Shown: positions 56,121-64,000 of the stretch, piece after piece
Layout: the number at the start of each line of letters is the position of its first letter
Numbering within the stretch: the stretch's first letter is position 1
Source: Chitinophaga pinensis
GTDB lineage: Bacteria; Bacteroidota; Bacteroidia; Chitinophagales; CAMDFR01
DNA length: 64,000 nt
Reading direction: 5' to 3'
Assembly (NCBI GenBank): GCA_945860705.1
Contig: CAMART010000001.1
Location: 1 to 64,000, forward strand
Program-made: the position numbers and the translations under genes
Notes under the pieces: generated by a model
The model's database searches: none
What the model saw: only the letters and a program-made list of their open reading frames with translations
What the model was told of the DNA's origin: nothing

Positions 56121-57032
56121 ATGAAAAAAAACAACCGAATATATATTTTAATTTGTCTTGTATTAATGCTCTGCTTTGCCTCATGCGAAAAAGATTTTGT
56201 ATTTAAAAATGATTATCAATCGTCTGTACCTGTTTTAAATTGTAGATTTACGAGTAATCAAGTTTTTAAAGTATCGTTAACTACTGACTTAAATATAGAT
56301 AGCAACAAACTAAAATCTATACCTGATGCAAGCATCTCTATCTATGAAGACAATGTTTTTTTTGAAAAATTGGTGTATATACCACATGCGTTCATTCCAG
56401 ATTTTGGATATTACTATAGTACAAAACTAGCTAGTGCCAATCATGTATATAATATAAAAGTAAGTCATCCAACCTTTGGAAATTTTGAAGCGACGGATAC
56501 GATACCTTCTATAGTAGATGCTGATAGTATAAGCTATATAGCCACATATAATAAAGATTCTAACCTTACACAAAAACTTTCGTTCTCGATACATGACAAT
56601 ATTTCAGAAGAAAATAATTATGCGTTATTTTTATTTGATTCTGTTTCTTATGATTATTACGATATGTTAGATACTATTGAATATAAATATCTTTCCTATA
56701 TAAATATAACAAAAGTACAAGGTGTAAGCAGTATCAGATATTTTGACATTCCTTATTTCAATGACAAAAATTTTAATGGCCAATTAAAAAGATTAAATGT
56801 TTTAAATATAGCTGATGATTATTATTTAAAAATAAGTAAGCGATATAGCTTATTTCTTTTTATCAGAAACATTAGTAAAAATTATTTAGCCTACGAAAAA
56901 TCTATATATGATTATTACAATGCTGACTTGAATGCCTTTGAAGAAACGCCAGAGTTATATTCAAATGTAAAAGGTGCTAGAGGCATATTCTGTAGTTATA
57001 CAGATAAAGTATTGTTTTACAGGGTGAAATAA
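56121..57032 (+). CDS. DUF4249 family lipoprotein
   Basis: 303 residues. Lipobox CFASC, then VLNCRFTSNQVFKVSLT and PDASISIYEDNVFFEKL, typical of DUF4249. Probably a surface-exposed partner of the receptor encoded just upstream. Function unknown. Confidence 0.85.
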   Translation: MKKNNRIYILICLVLMLCFASCEKDFVFKNDYQSSVPVLNCRFTSNQVFKVSLTTDLNIDSNKLKSIPDASISIYEDNVFFEKLVYIPHAFIPDFGYYYSTKLASANHVYNIKVSHPTFGNFEATDTIPSIVDADSISYIATYNKDSNLTQKLSFSIHDNISEENNYALFLFDSVSYDYYDMLDTIEYKYLSYINITKVQGVSSIRYFDIPYFNDKNFNGQLKRLNVLNIADDYYLKISKRYSLFLFIRNISKNYLAYEKSIYDYYNADLNAFEETPELYSNVKGARGIFCSYTDKVLFYRVK

Positions 57033-57075
57033 TCAACTTATTACCATTAGTCAAGAATTTTTAGCAATAAATCAA

Positions 57076-57083
57076 TAACTTTG
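57076..57083 (+). promoter_or_regulatory. Candidate -7 box (TAACTTTG) for the acyl-CoA dehydrogenase gene
   Basis: TAnnTTTG match 29 nt before the ATG at 57113; no clear -33 TTG. Confidence 0.4.
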
Positions 57084-57112
57084 TACCATATTTTCATACT
57101 AAAAATAAATTT

Positions 57113-58258
57113 ATGCATTTCCAATTATCTGAAGAACATTTAATGATCAAACAAGCCGCTCGTGATTTTGCTCAAAATGACTGTAAGCCTGGTGTAATAC
57201 AAAGAGATACTGACCAAAGCTACCCTACTGAGCAAGTAAAAAAAATGGCTGAACTTGGTTTTTTGGGAATGATGGTAGACGAAAAATATAGTGGAGGAGG
57301 CATGGACACTTTAAGCTACGTGCTAGCTCTCGAAGAAATATCTAAGATAGATAACTCGTGCTCTGTAATCATGTCTGTAAATAATTCTCTAGTGCTTTGG
57401 GGACTGCAAGAATATGGTACTGAAGCACAAAAACAAAAATATATTCCAGCTCTTGCTAAAGGAGAAGTATTGGGTGCATTTTGTCTTTCGGAGCCAGAAG
57501 CAGGAAGTGATGCTACTAGCCAAACCACTACTGCAGAAGATATGGGCGACCACTATTTGCTCAATGGCACCAAAAACTGGATTACCAATGGTGGTATGGC
57601 CAATACGTATTTAGTCATAGCACAAACCAATCGTGAACTTGGGCACCGAGGCATCAATGTATTGATAGTAGAAAAAGGTATGCCCGGATTTGATATAGCT
57701 AAAAAAGAAGACAAACTAGGCATTCGTTCATCCGATACACATACTTTATTATTTAGCAATGTGAAAGTACCCAAAGAAAATAGAATTGGAGAAGATGGTT
57801 TTGGATTTAAGTTTGCAATGAAAACACTTGCTGGTGGTCGTATAGGTATAGCGGCTCAAGCCCTAGGAATAGCCGCTGGTGCATATGAGTTGGCACTTGC
57901 ATATTCAAAACAAAGAAAAGCATTTGGTACAGAAATATCCAATCATCAAATCATACAATTTAAATTGGCTGATATGGCTATGCAAATAGAAGCTGCAAGA
58001 TTGCTTGTATATAAAGCGGCTGTGCTCAAAGATCAAGGAAAAGATTATAATACTGCTAGTGCTATGGCAAAGCTTCATGCGAGTGAAGTAGCCATGAAAC
58101 ATACCGTAGAAGCAGTGCAAATACATGGTGGCTATGGTTTTGTGAAGGAGTATCATGTAGAGCGACTGATGCGTGATGCAAAAATCACACAAATATATGA
58201 AGGCACTAGTGAAGTGCAACGTATCGTAATCAGTAGAGATGCATTAAGTAAATTTTAA
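57113..58258 (+). CDS. Acyl-CoA dehydrogenase
   Basis: 381 residues. AFCLSEPEAGSDATS and NGTKNWITNGG (FAD and substrate region), and RDAKITQIYEGTSEVQRIVI with the catalytic Glu in YEGTSE. First step of fatty-acid or branched-chain acyl oxidation. Chain length preference cannot be read here. No other beta-oxidation gene is nearby. Confidence 0.95.
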   Translation: MHFQLSEEHLMIKQAARDFAQNDCKPGVIQRDTDQSYPTEQVKKMAELGFLGMMVDEKYSGGGMDTLSYVLALEEISKIDNSCSVIMSVNNSLVLWGLQEYGTEAQKQKYIPALAKGEVLGAFCLSEPEAGSDATSQTTTAEDMGDHYLLNGTKNWITNGGMANTYLVIAQTNRELGHRGINVLIVEKGMPGFDIAKKEDKLGIRSSDTHTLLFSNVKVPKENRIGEDGFGFKFAMKTLAGGRIGIAAQALGIAAGAYELALAYSKQRKAFGTEISNHQIIQFKLADMAMQIEAARLLVYKAAVLKDQGKDYNTASAMAKLHASEVAMKHTVEAVQIHGGYGFVKEYHVERLMRDAKITQIYEGTSEVQRIVISRDALSKF

Positions 58259-58280
58259 TCAACCAAATATATTTCCATAA

Positions 58281-59156
58281 ATGAAAACCACGCTTTTATT
58301 TGTTAGCTTTTTATTTATTGGTTTTTTATCGAATGCCGAGTTTTATTCTCATTGTAGTATTTATTCAGAAGCAGGTGAAAAGTTTACAGTCTATTTAAAT
58401 GGAGAGAAAAAAAATGAAGAGCCTAGCGAAAGAGTGCGTATCATCAATCTTACACAATCTTTTTATTCTTTAAAAATTATATTTGAGGGAGGAAAGTATC
58501 CAGATATAGAAAGAAAAATATTTAACCTTCAAGATGCTAATAGAGCACCTGTTGATGCAACTTTTATAATACGAGAAAATAAAAAAGGCGAAATGGGCAT
58601 CCACTGGAAATCTCAAACAGTATATCCTGGGTATATAGAAACGAATAAACCAACGGTAGTTATTGTAAATGGAGGCAATCAAGTAGTACATCAGACTACT
58701 ACTACCACTTCAGAACCAGAATCAAGTGGTGTAAAAATGAATTTTGGAGTACCGGGAGGAAATATCAGTATAAATACAGGTGGTGGAAATACGGCTGCAA
58801 CGACTCAACAAACTACCACTACTGTAGTTTCTACACCCGTAGGTACTTCTACAAATTTGCCATGTACAGGCACTTTGCTGAATGAAACCGATTTTGCAGG
58901 AGCATTAAAAAGCATTCAAGCAAGAAGCACTACAGATGGAAAAATTCTATCTGCGAAACAAATAGTAAGCAATAATTGTTTGAATGTGATGCAAGTTAAA
59001 TCCATATTAAAAATATTGGATACAGAAGAAGCAAAACTAGATGTAGCCAAATATGCTTATAATAATACAATTGATAAAGGAAATTATTATAAAATAAATG
59101 ATATTTTTACAAATGAATCGAGTATTGACGAATTGAACAAAGCTATCATAAAATAA
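58281..59156 (+). CDS. DUF4476 exported protein (first of a pair)
   Basis: 291 residues. Signal peptide (LLFVSFLFIGFLSNAEF), an N-terminal beta domain (FTVYLNGEKKNEEPSERVRI), a Thr/Ser/Gly-rich linker, and a C-terminal helical DUF4476 domain (DFAGALKSIQARSTTDGKILSAKQIV, VAKYAYNNTIDKGNYYKIND). The next gene has the same architecture. Function unknown. Confidence 0.8.
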   Translation: MKTTLLFVSFLFIGFLSNAEFYSHCSIYSEAGEKFTVYLNGEKKNEEPSERVRIINLTQSFYSLKIIFEGGKYPDIERKIFNLQDANRAPVDATFIIRENKKGEMGIHWKSQTVYPGYIETNKPTVVIVNGGNQVVHQTTTTTSEPESSGVKMNFGVPGGNISINTGGGNTAATTQQTTTTVVSTPVGTSTNLPCTGTLLNETDFAGALKSIQARSTTDGKILSAKQIVSNNCLNVMQVKSILKILDTEEAKLDVAKYAYNNTIDKGNYYKINDIFTNESSIDELNKAIIK

Positions 59157-59205
59157 CAATTGGCATATTATTTGAATTATTCATATTAACTAAATTTTTA
59201 ATACA

Positions 59206-60198
59206 ATGAAAAACAAATTTTTACTTTTTATTACCCTTTGTTTTATTACAATCAATGCAATAGCTCAAGGTGGTCCAAACGCAGGATTGAGTAGCAATCT
59301 TATCGTATTTTCAGAAGATGGTCAAAAATTTTATTTGATACTCAATGGTATTAGACAAAATGATTTGCCTGAGACGAATATCAAAGTAACTAATCTTACC
59401 AATCAATATTATTCAGCAAAAATCATTTTTGAGGATAAAACTATTCCTATGATTGAAAAGAAAATGCTTTTTGTACAAGATGATAGATTTCAACCTTTGG
59501 AAGTAAACTATCATATAGTAAACACTAAAAGTGGTGAAAGAGCTCTTAGAATGTATGTACAAATGCCTATGACACTGGCTCCAGCTTCAGAACCTGGTGT
59601 AAGAGTGTTGAGTTATAATACAATAGCAAAACCACAAATATCTTCAACTACAACAACTACAACAACTACAATCAATGAAGGCAATGTATTCTCAAACAAT
59701 AATACTGGAGCTAATGTAAATGTAAATGTAGGAGGTATAGGAATAGGTATGGATGTAAACATCAATGACCCATATATGAATGGTTCGTCTACATCTACTA
59801 CATATAGCACCACCACTACTACCACTACTACTGGGGGTATGACCACTACTGGCAATACTACTACTACAGATTATTTTATGAGTGGGTATAATGGCCCAGA
59901 AGGATGTAATGGATGGCCTATGAAAGATGTAGATTTTGCTAGTGCAAAAACGAGCATTTCATCAAAGTCATTTGAAGATAGTAAACTTACTACAGCGAAA
60001 CAAGTTGCAAATTCAAATTGCCTTACAGCTGATCAAGTAAAACAAATCATGAAATTATTTTCATTTGAAGATTCTAAATTAGATTTTGCTAAATATGCAT
60101 ATACACATACATTTGATGTAGGCAATTATTTTAAAGTAAATGATGCATTTGAATTTGAAAGTAGCATAGATGAACTAAATAATGCAATAGGAAGATAG
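59206..60198 (+). CDS. DUF4476 exported protein (second of a pair)
   Basis: 330 residues. Same plan as the previous gene: signal peptide, beta domain (KFYLILNGIRQNDLPETNIKV), linker with runs of Thr encoded by ACT/ACC repeats (TTTTTTT at about residues 149-155 and 202-212), and DUF4476 (DFASAKTSISSKSFEDSKLT, LDFAKYAYTHTFDVGNYFKV). The pair arose by tandem duplication. The Thr runs would be good O-glycosylation or flexible-spacer regions. Confidence 0.8.
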   Translation: MKNKFLLFITLCFITINAIAQGGPNAGLSSNLIVFSEDGQKFYLILNGIRQNDLPETNIKVTNLTNQYYSAKIIFEDKTIPMIEKKMLFVQDDRFQPLEVNYHIVNTKSGERALRMYVQMPMTLAPASEPGVRVLSYNTIAKPQISSTTTTTTTTINEGNVFSNNNTGANVNVNVGGIGIGMDVNINDPYMNGSSTSTTYSTTTTTTTTGGMTTTGNTTTTDYFMSGYNGPEGCNGWPMKDVDFASAKTSISSKSFEDSKLTTAKQVANSNCLTADQVKQIMKLFSFEDSKLDFAKYAYTHTFDVGNYFKVNDAFEFESSIDELNNAIGR

Positions 60199-60229
60199 AA
60201 TACATAATTATCCTAACTAAAATAATAAT

Positions 60230-60718
60230 ATGGAATTTGATTCGTCACAATTAGAAATATATTTATATTCTATTGCAAATGTTTTGGTGCTTTTTACAAA
60301 AATAGTAATTCTAGCATTTCTTTTTTACATGGCAAAAGTTATGGCAAAAGATAATAAACCTAAACAAGTGTATACTATATCTATACTCTTTTTGTGTGTT
60401 ATTTTTGTTTTATGTAGCAATAGTTCCGGTATACAATCTGAGTTTTTCGCTATTTCAATTTTTCAAAATGATTCCCCAGAAAACAATTTTAATAGTATTT
60501 CAACAAATGAGCGAATAGCTTCAGGTTTAGCAATGGTCTTTCTATTTGCAACTCCCATATTTTGGGGCATAAATAGTGGTAAAAAAGAAAAAAGAAATGA
60601 AGATTATAAAAAAGAAGAATTAAAAAGCTCACTAAAAATTATAAATGATTTATATTATTCAAAAAAAATTACTATTGAAGAATATGAGGAAATTAAGGAA
60701 ACTTTGTCTAAAAGATAA
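60230..60718 (+). CDS. Membrane protein with SHOCT-like C-terminus
   Basis: 162 residues. Three membrane helices (around residues 13-33, 45-62 and 100-112) and a charged C-terminal tail LKIINDLYYSKKITIEEYEEIKETL, which resembles the short SHOCT oligomerisation motif. Follows the DUF4476 pair. Function unknown. Confidence 0.55.
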   Translation: MEFDSSQLEIYLYSIANVLVLFTKIVILAFLFYMAKVMAKDNKPKQVYTISILFLCVIFVLCSNSSGIQSEFFAISIFQNDSPENNFNSISTNERIASGLAMVFLFATPIFWGINSGKKEKRNEDYKKEELKSSLKIINDLYYSKKITIEEYEEIKETLSKR

Positions 60719-60834
60719 TTTACTTGTAAAGTTTATTTTATTCTGAGCTTTTATTAATTTATATTGAAGAACTTTTTTGAAGATATAACTATTTTATATT
60801 CTTGTGATGTTTGAAAAAAATGTAAACACATCAT

Positions 60835-60873
60835 AAAATAATAAGGCTCGCCTACGGCGAGCCTTATTATTTT
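60835..60873. terminator. Bidirectional terminator between the membrane protein gene and fumC
   Basis: A perfect 18-bp stem, AAAATAATAAGGCTCGCC with its complement, and a TAC loop. T-rich on both sides. The GC core stands out in an AT-rich gap that otherwise (60719-60928) holds nothing recognised. Confidence 0.9.
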
Positions 60874-60928
60874 ATATTGAATAAATAAATTTATTCATAA
60901 TTCTGAATTGTTCAATTCAAAATTCATT

Positions 60929-62326
60929 TTAAATGTTCCCCACCATCTCTTCTGGTTTTACCCATTCATCAAATTCTGAATCGGTCACATAACCCAAATC
61001 TATTGCAGTTTGTTTTAAGGTCTTTCCTTCTTTGTGAGCCGTTTGAGCTATCTCAGCAGCTTTATAGTATCCAATTTTTGTATTCAACGAAGTCACCAAC
61101 ATCAATGAGTTATTCAAATTCGTTTTTATATTTTCGTGAAGTGGCTCTATACCTATAGCGCACTTATCATTGAACGATACACAACCCTCCCCAATCAATC
61201 GAGCACTATGAAGGAAATTATAAATCATCATTGGTTTAAATACATTCAATTCAAAATGCCCCATAGAACCTCCGATATTGATAGCTACATCATTGCCCAT
61301 TACTTGTGCCGCAATCATTGTCAATGCTTCACATTGTGTAGGATTTACTTTACCTGGCATGATAGAAGAACCCGGTTCATTATCGGGTATAAATATTTCA
61401 CCAATACCGCATCTAGGTCCACTAGAGAGCATACGTATATCATTCGCTATTTTCATCAACGATACGGCAACAGTTTTCAAAGCTCCATGTGCCTCTACTA
61501 TGGCATCATGTGCAGCCAATGCTTCAAATTTATTTTCTGCAGTGATAAATGGATAACCAGTCAACTCAGAAATATTTTTTGCAACATTCACATCATATCC
61601 TTTAGGAGTATTAATACCTGTACCTACGGCAGTACCACCAAGAGCTAGTTCACTCATATGAGCTAAAGTATTTTCTATTGCCTTGATACCATGATTGAGT
61701 TGTGATACATATCCGCTTATTTCTTGACCTAGCGTAAGTGGTGTCGCATCCATAAAATGAGTTCTACCTATCTTCACTACTTTCATATATTCTTTAGCTT
61801 TATAAGCCAATGTATCTCTAAGTCTATGTATACCTGGAAGAGTTACTTCTCTCAAAATTTTATATCCTGCTATATGCATTGCCGTAGGAAATGTATCATT
61901 GCTACTTTGAGATTTGTTTACGTCATCATTTGGATGTACTGCTTTTTTTTCATCCATCAAACTACCGCCTTGTATCACATGAGCTCTGTAGGCTATCACT
62001 TCATTTACATTCATATTGCTCTGCGTACCACTACCTGTCTGCCATACCACAAGTGGAAACTGGTCATCTAATTTTCCTTCTAATATTTCATCACATACTT
62101 GTGCTATAAGATTTTTAGTATTTTCTGGCAAAACACCTGCTTCAAAATTCGTAATCGCTGCTGCTTTTTTTAAATACGCAAATGCCTGAATAATTTCCTT
62201 AGGCATTTTATTAGTGTCTTGAGCTATTTTAAAATTTTCGATAGAGCGTTGTGTTTGAGCTCCCCAGTATACATGTGCTGGCACTTCTACGATACCCATA
62301 GTATCTTTTTCTTTTCTAAATTCCAT
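60929..62326 (-). CDS. fumC: Fumarate hydratase, class II
   Basis: 465 residues. Signature [15 protein letters not shown] at the active-site loop, with [19 protein letters not shown]-like [16 protein letters not shown] and SGSGTQSN-type [14 protein letters not shown] blocks. Citric acid cycle enzyme, iron independent. Confidence 0.96.
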   Translation of the reverse strand: MEFRKEKDTMGIVEVPAHVYWGAQTQRSIENFKIAQDTNKMPKEIIQAFAYLKKAAAITNFEAGVLPENTKNLIAQVCDEILEGKLDDQFPLVVWQTGSGTQSNMNVNEVIAYRAHVIQGGSLMDEKKAVHPNDDVNKSQSSNDTFPTAMHIAGYKILREVTLPGIHRLRDTLAYKAKEYMKVVKIGRTHFMDATPLTLGQEISGYVSQLNHGIKAIENTLAHMSELALGGTAVGTGINTPKGYDVNVAKNISELTGYPFITAENKFEALAAHDAIVEAHGALKTVAVSLMKIANDIRMLSSGPRCGIGEIFIPDNEPGSSIMPGKVNPTQCEALTMIAAQVMGNDVAINIGGSMGHFELNVFKPMMIYNFLHSARLIGEGCVSFNDKCAIGIEPLHENIKTNLNNSLMLVTSLNTKIGYYKAAEIAQTAHKEGKTLKQTAIDLGYVTDSEFDEWVKPEEMVGNI

Positions 62327-62440
62327 ATTGATTTTTATTAAAAATAGATGAATTAATGAATTGCAAAATTAATGCATTCATGAGGTTTTAATAAGTAAAA
62401 TTTAGATATAATCTATAATTTAATACAAATACTTCATGAA

Positions 62441-62737
62441 TTATTTCTTATGTATCTTATGAATATCTATCAAATAAAAATTACTCCAACAAGCAGCATA
62501 TTTACTATCTAATACTGTGTATTTTATATTTACTTTTAATCCATCTGTTTTATATGTGTCAGGAAGATTTTCTGATTTATATTGTGCATTATCTATATTA
62601 ATTAACCATCCACAACCATCTGTTGGCTCATATCCACCATATGTTATTGTTGCATCTGATGTGATCGTGTTTTCTTTTTTACATGCAAAAAAAGTTAGCA
62701 AAAAAAGAATCAATACTATTGGAGTTGTTTTATTCAT
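62441..62737 (-). CDS. Small lipoprotein of unknown function
   Basis: 98 residues from the ATG at 62737. Lipobox LTFFAC, then a short beta domain with two Cys (DGCGWLINIDN and AACWSNFYLIDIH) that may form a disulfide. The GGYEPTDGCGWLI part is seen in other small Bacteroidota lipoproteins. Confidence 0.6.
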   Translation of the reverse strand: MNKTTPIVLILFLLTFFACKKENTITSDATITYGGYEPTDGCGWLINIDNAQYKSENLPDTYKTDGLKVNIKYTVLDSKYAACWSNFYLIDIHKIHKK

Positions 62738-62752
62738 TACCAATTATTTTAT

Positions 62753-64000
62753 CTAAAACCTTGTTCCTAACACCACTTTGTTTTTGTAGTGTTTGGTTTT
62801 GCCACTTGCATCAAATACATCGGTGTATATCACATAAATTCCTACACGAGCTTTTTCTTTGTTATCATTGATACCATCCCAGGTATATCTACCTTTGTCT
62901 GCTACAAGTTCATTGTTTATGAGCGTTCTTACTAGTCTTCCATTGGCATCATATATACGTATACCTAACATATAACCTGGTTTATCAAGAGTGAAATTGA
63001 TAGTAGCTACATCTTTATCTCCATCTTCGTCTGGAGTAAATATTTCTGGTTCTATAGTGATGATATCTTCGCTATTTACATTTCCAATAAATTGTGAGTT
63101 TTTATATGAGGGTGTAGCAAATCCCACTGTAGTGGCAGCACTATGCCAATTGCTTTGTTTTTGAGTACTATCTTCATAGTTGATACGCTCTAGCGATACA
63201 CCATCTTCTATATCGAGCAGTGCATAGTGCCAAGCATTATCGTAGTGTAGTTTATCTATTGTCACTAGATTGAAATATATTTCTACGATTCCTTCATTGT
63301 CTTCATAGTTGGGCATGCCAGCTACAGCAAGCAATGCACCTGGATTTTGCACATAATACGTTTGTATAATATTTTGTGTGTTTTCTGTCAAAACAACAAA
63401 GCTCGATGGCATCAATAAAAATGAACTGGTAGTAATCACAGTATTATCAGTATAGCTTAAATCAGTGGGATCTTGTTCTAATATTTTTACATTTTTTAAA
63501 TCAATTATTTTATTACTTCTATTATACAGTTCTACAAAATCATATCCTCCTGTGGCAGGATTAAAAAGTACTTCGTTGATGACGATATCATTTGCTGTTA
63601 AAGTTTGTGGTATACCAAATTGTGTTGCATTTGACAATCCTATTATATTGCTACTACAGTCTTTTAAATTATTTAAACTAATAGTATAAACAGTACCTAC
63701 ATTCATATCTGTAGTAAAAGTGACTAATACCGTTTGTGATGTATATGAACTTGCATTTAATGACGCTATAGTAAGTCCATTGTCAACTGTATAATTACTT
63801 ATAAGTAATGCTGAGCTTTCGTCTATACTTTCATTAAATAAAAGTTCGATGGTCTTATTATCAATAAATTTTGCTCTTAGAAGCATTGGCAATGTAGTAT
63901 CTGAAACAATACTATCTACAGAGTTAATAGTGGCAGGAGTTCCTCCTATTGAAGCTACTGATGCTTTCCAGTTTTCTTCTCCTACACAAGCCTTACTTGG
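62753..64000 (-). CDS. Surface protein with lamin-tail domain and FlgD-like C-terminus (C-terminal part only)
   Basis: The frame runs open through the right edge (about 415 residues seen; an internal TTG is not the start). From the N-terminal side: an Ig-like segment (LLRAKFIDNKTIELLFNES), a lamin-tail domain (DIVINEVLFNPATGGYDFVELYN), and a FlgD-Ig-like C-terminus (TPDEDGDKDVATINFTLDKP...RIYDANGRLVRTLI) that in these organisms often stands at the end of T9SS-exported proteins. Likely a large exported protein. Confidence 0.8.
   Translation of the reverse strand, partial: PSKACVGEENWKASVASIGGTPATINSVDSIVSDTTLPMLLRAKFIDNKTIELLFNESIDESSALLISNYTVDNGLTIASLNASSYTSQTVLVTFTTDMNVGTVYTISLNNLKDCSSNIIGLSNATQFGIPQTLTANDIVINEVLFNPATGGYDFVELYNRSNKIIDLKNVKILEQDPTDLSYTDNTVITTSSFLLMPSSFVVLTENTQNIIQTYYVQNPGALLAVAGMPNYEDNEGIVEIYFNLVTIDKLHYDNAWHYALLDIEDGVSLERINYEDSTQKQSNWHSAATTVGFATPSYKNSQFIGNVNSEDIITIEPEIFTPDEDGDKDVATINFTLDKPGYMLGIRIYDANGRLVRTLINNELVADKGRYTWDGINDNKEKARVGIYVIYTDVFDASGKTKHYKNKVVLGTRF

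Noticed and set aside
59640-59870. ACT/ACC repeats as a CRISPR-like or other DNA array
   Set aside because: They are in-frame Thr codons in the linker of a DUF4476 protein, without regular spacers.
1-64000. tRNA, rRNA, transposase or prophage genes
   Set aside because: None seen on either strand; all longer coding regions are accounted for by other families.

Overview
The window is a chromosomal segment of a low-GC (roughly 30% by eye) member of the Bacteroidota. The evidence is a PorP/SprF component of the type IX secretion system (T9SS), T9SS sorting domains and CHU_C gliding-type C-termini, a TonB receptor paired with a DUF4249 lipoprotein, DUF4476 proteins, a methionine synthase split in two genes, and -7 promoter boxes of the form TAnnTTTG. 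I saw no rRNA, tRNA, insertion sequence, prophage or CRISPR array.

Layout. (1) 1-8.5 kb, minus strand: a legionaminic-acid-type nonulosonate pathway (4,6-dehydratase, LegC aminotransferase, NeuD-like acetyltransferase, NeuB, NeuC, and a CBS-containing protein cut by the left edge). It is preceded by an acyltransferase, a Wzt/Wzm ABC exporter and a NusG/UpxY-like antiterminator. (2) 8.55-12.5 kb, minus: split metH under a SAM-I (S-box) riboswitch with its own promoter. (3) 12.5-21.5 kb: housekeeping and unknown genes plus gmd-fcl for GDP-fucose. (4) 21.5-25.9 kb, minus: wza-wzc-GlcNAc-1-P transferase, where the Wzc tail carries a (Gly-Tyr)9 run. (5) 26-30.3 kb, plus: APS kinase, a second Wzt, a sulfotransferase, a DegT aminotransferase and a PglD-like acetyltransferase, suggesting a sulfated surface glycan. 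(6) 30.4-35.1 kb: scpA, a flippase-like protein, TraB/GumN, recR, and a TPR-like gene with a broken N-terminus. (7) 35.2-45.6 kb: msrA, a small Cys-rich/outer-membrane/lipoprotein set, aspS, PorP/SprF, a T9SS-secreted lysyl-oxidase-like protein, Nfu, and an MbnP/MbnH pair. (8) 45.6-53.7 kb: thiL, a Gly-rich CHU_C adhesin-like protein, a GT2 glycosyltransferase, a GNAT-MaoC fusion, rsgA, an AhpD-like protein, tadA and a pterin dehydratase. (9) 53.7-64 kb: TonB receptor/DUF4249, acyl-CoA dehydrogenase, a DUF4476 pair, fumC, and a surface protein cut by the right edge.

How it fits together. Most of the left half makes and exports cell-surface polysaccharide: nucleotide-sugar synthesis (nonulosonate, GDP-fucose, amino sugars), two export routes (ABC and Wza/Wzc), and decoration by acetylation and sulfation. 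The right half is dominated by secreted and surface proteins of the T9SS.

The most interesting signals are: the lysyl-oxidase-like T9SS cargo that keeps the copper His triad and the Lys/Tyr cofactor pair; the GNAT-MaoC fusion, which could make and transfer a hydroxyacyl group onto an amino sugar; the APS kinase/Wzt/sulfotransferase set; the compensating frameshifts in the TPR gene; and convergent genes that share palindromic double-stop sequences.
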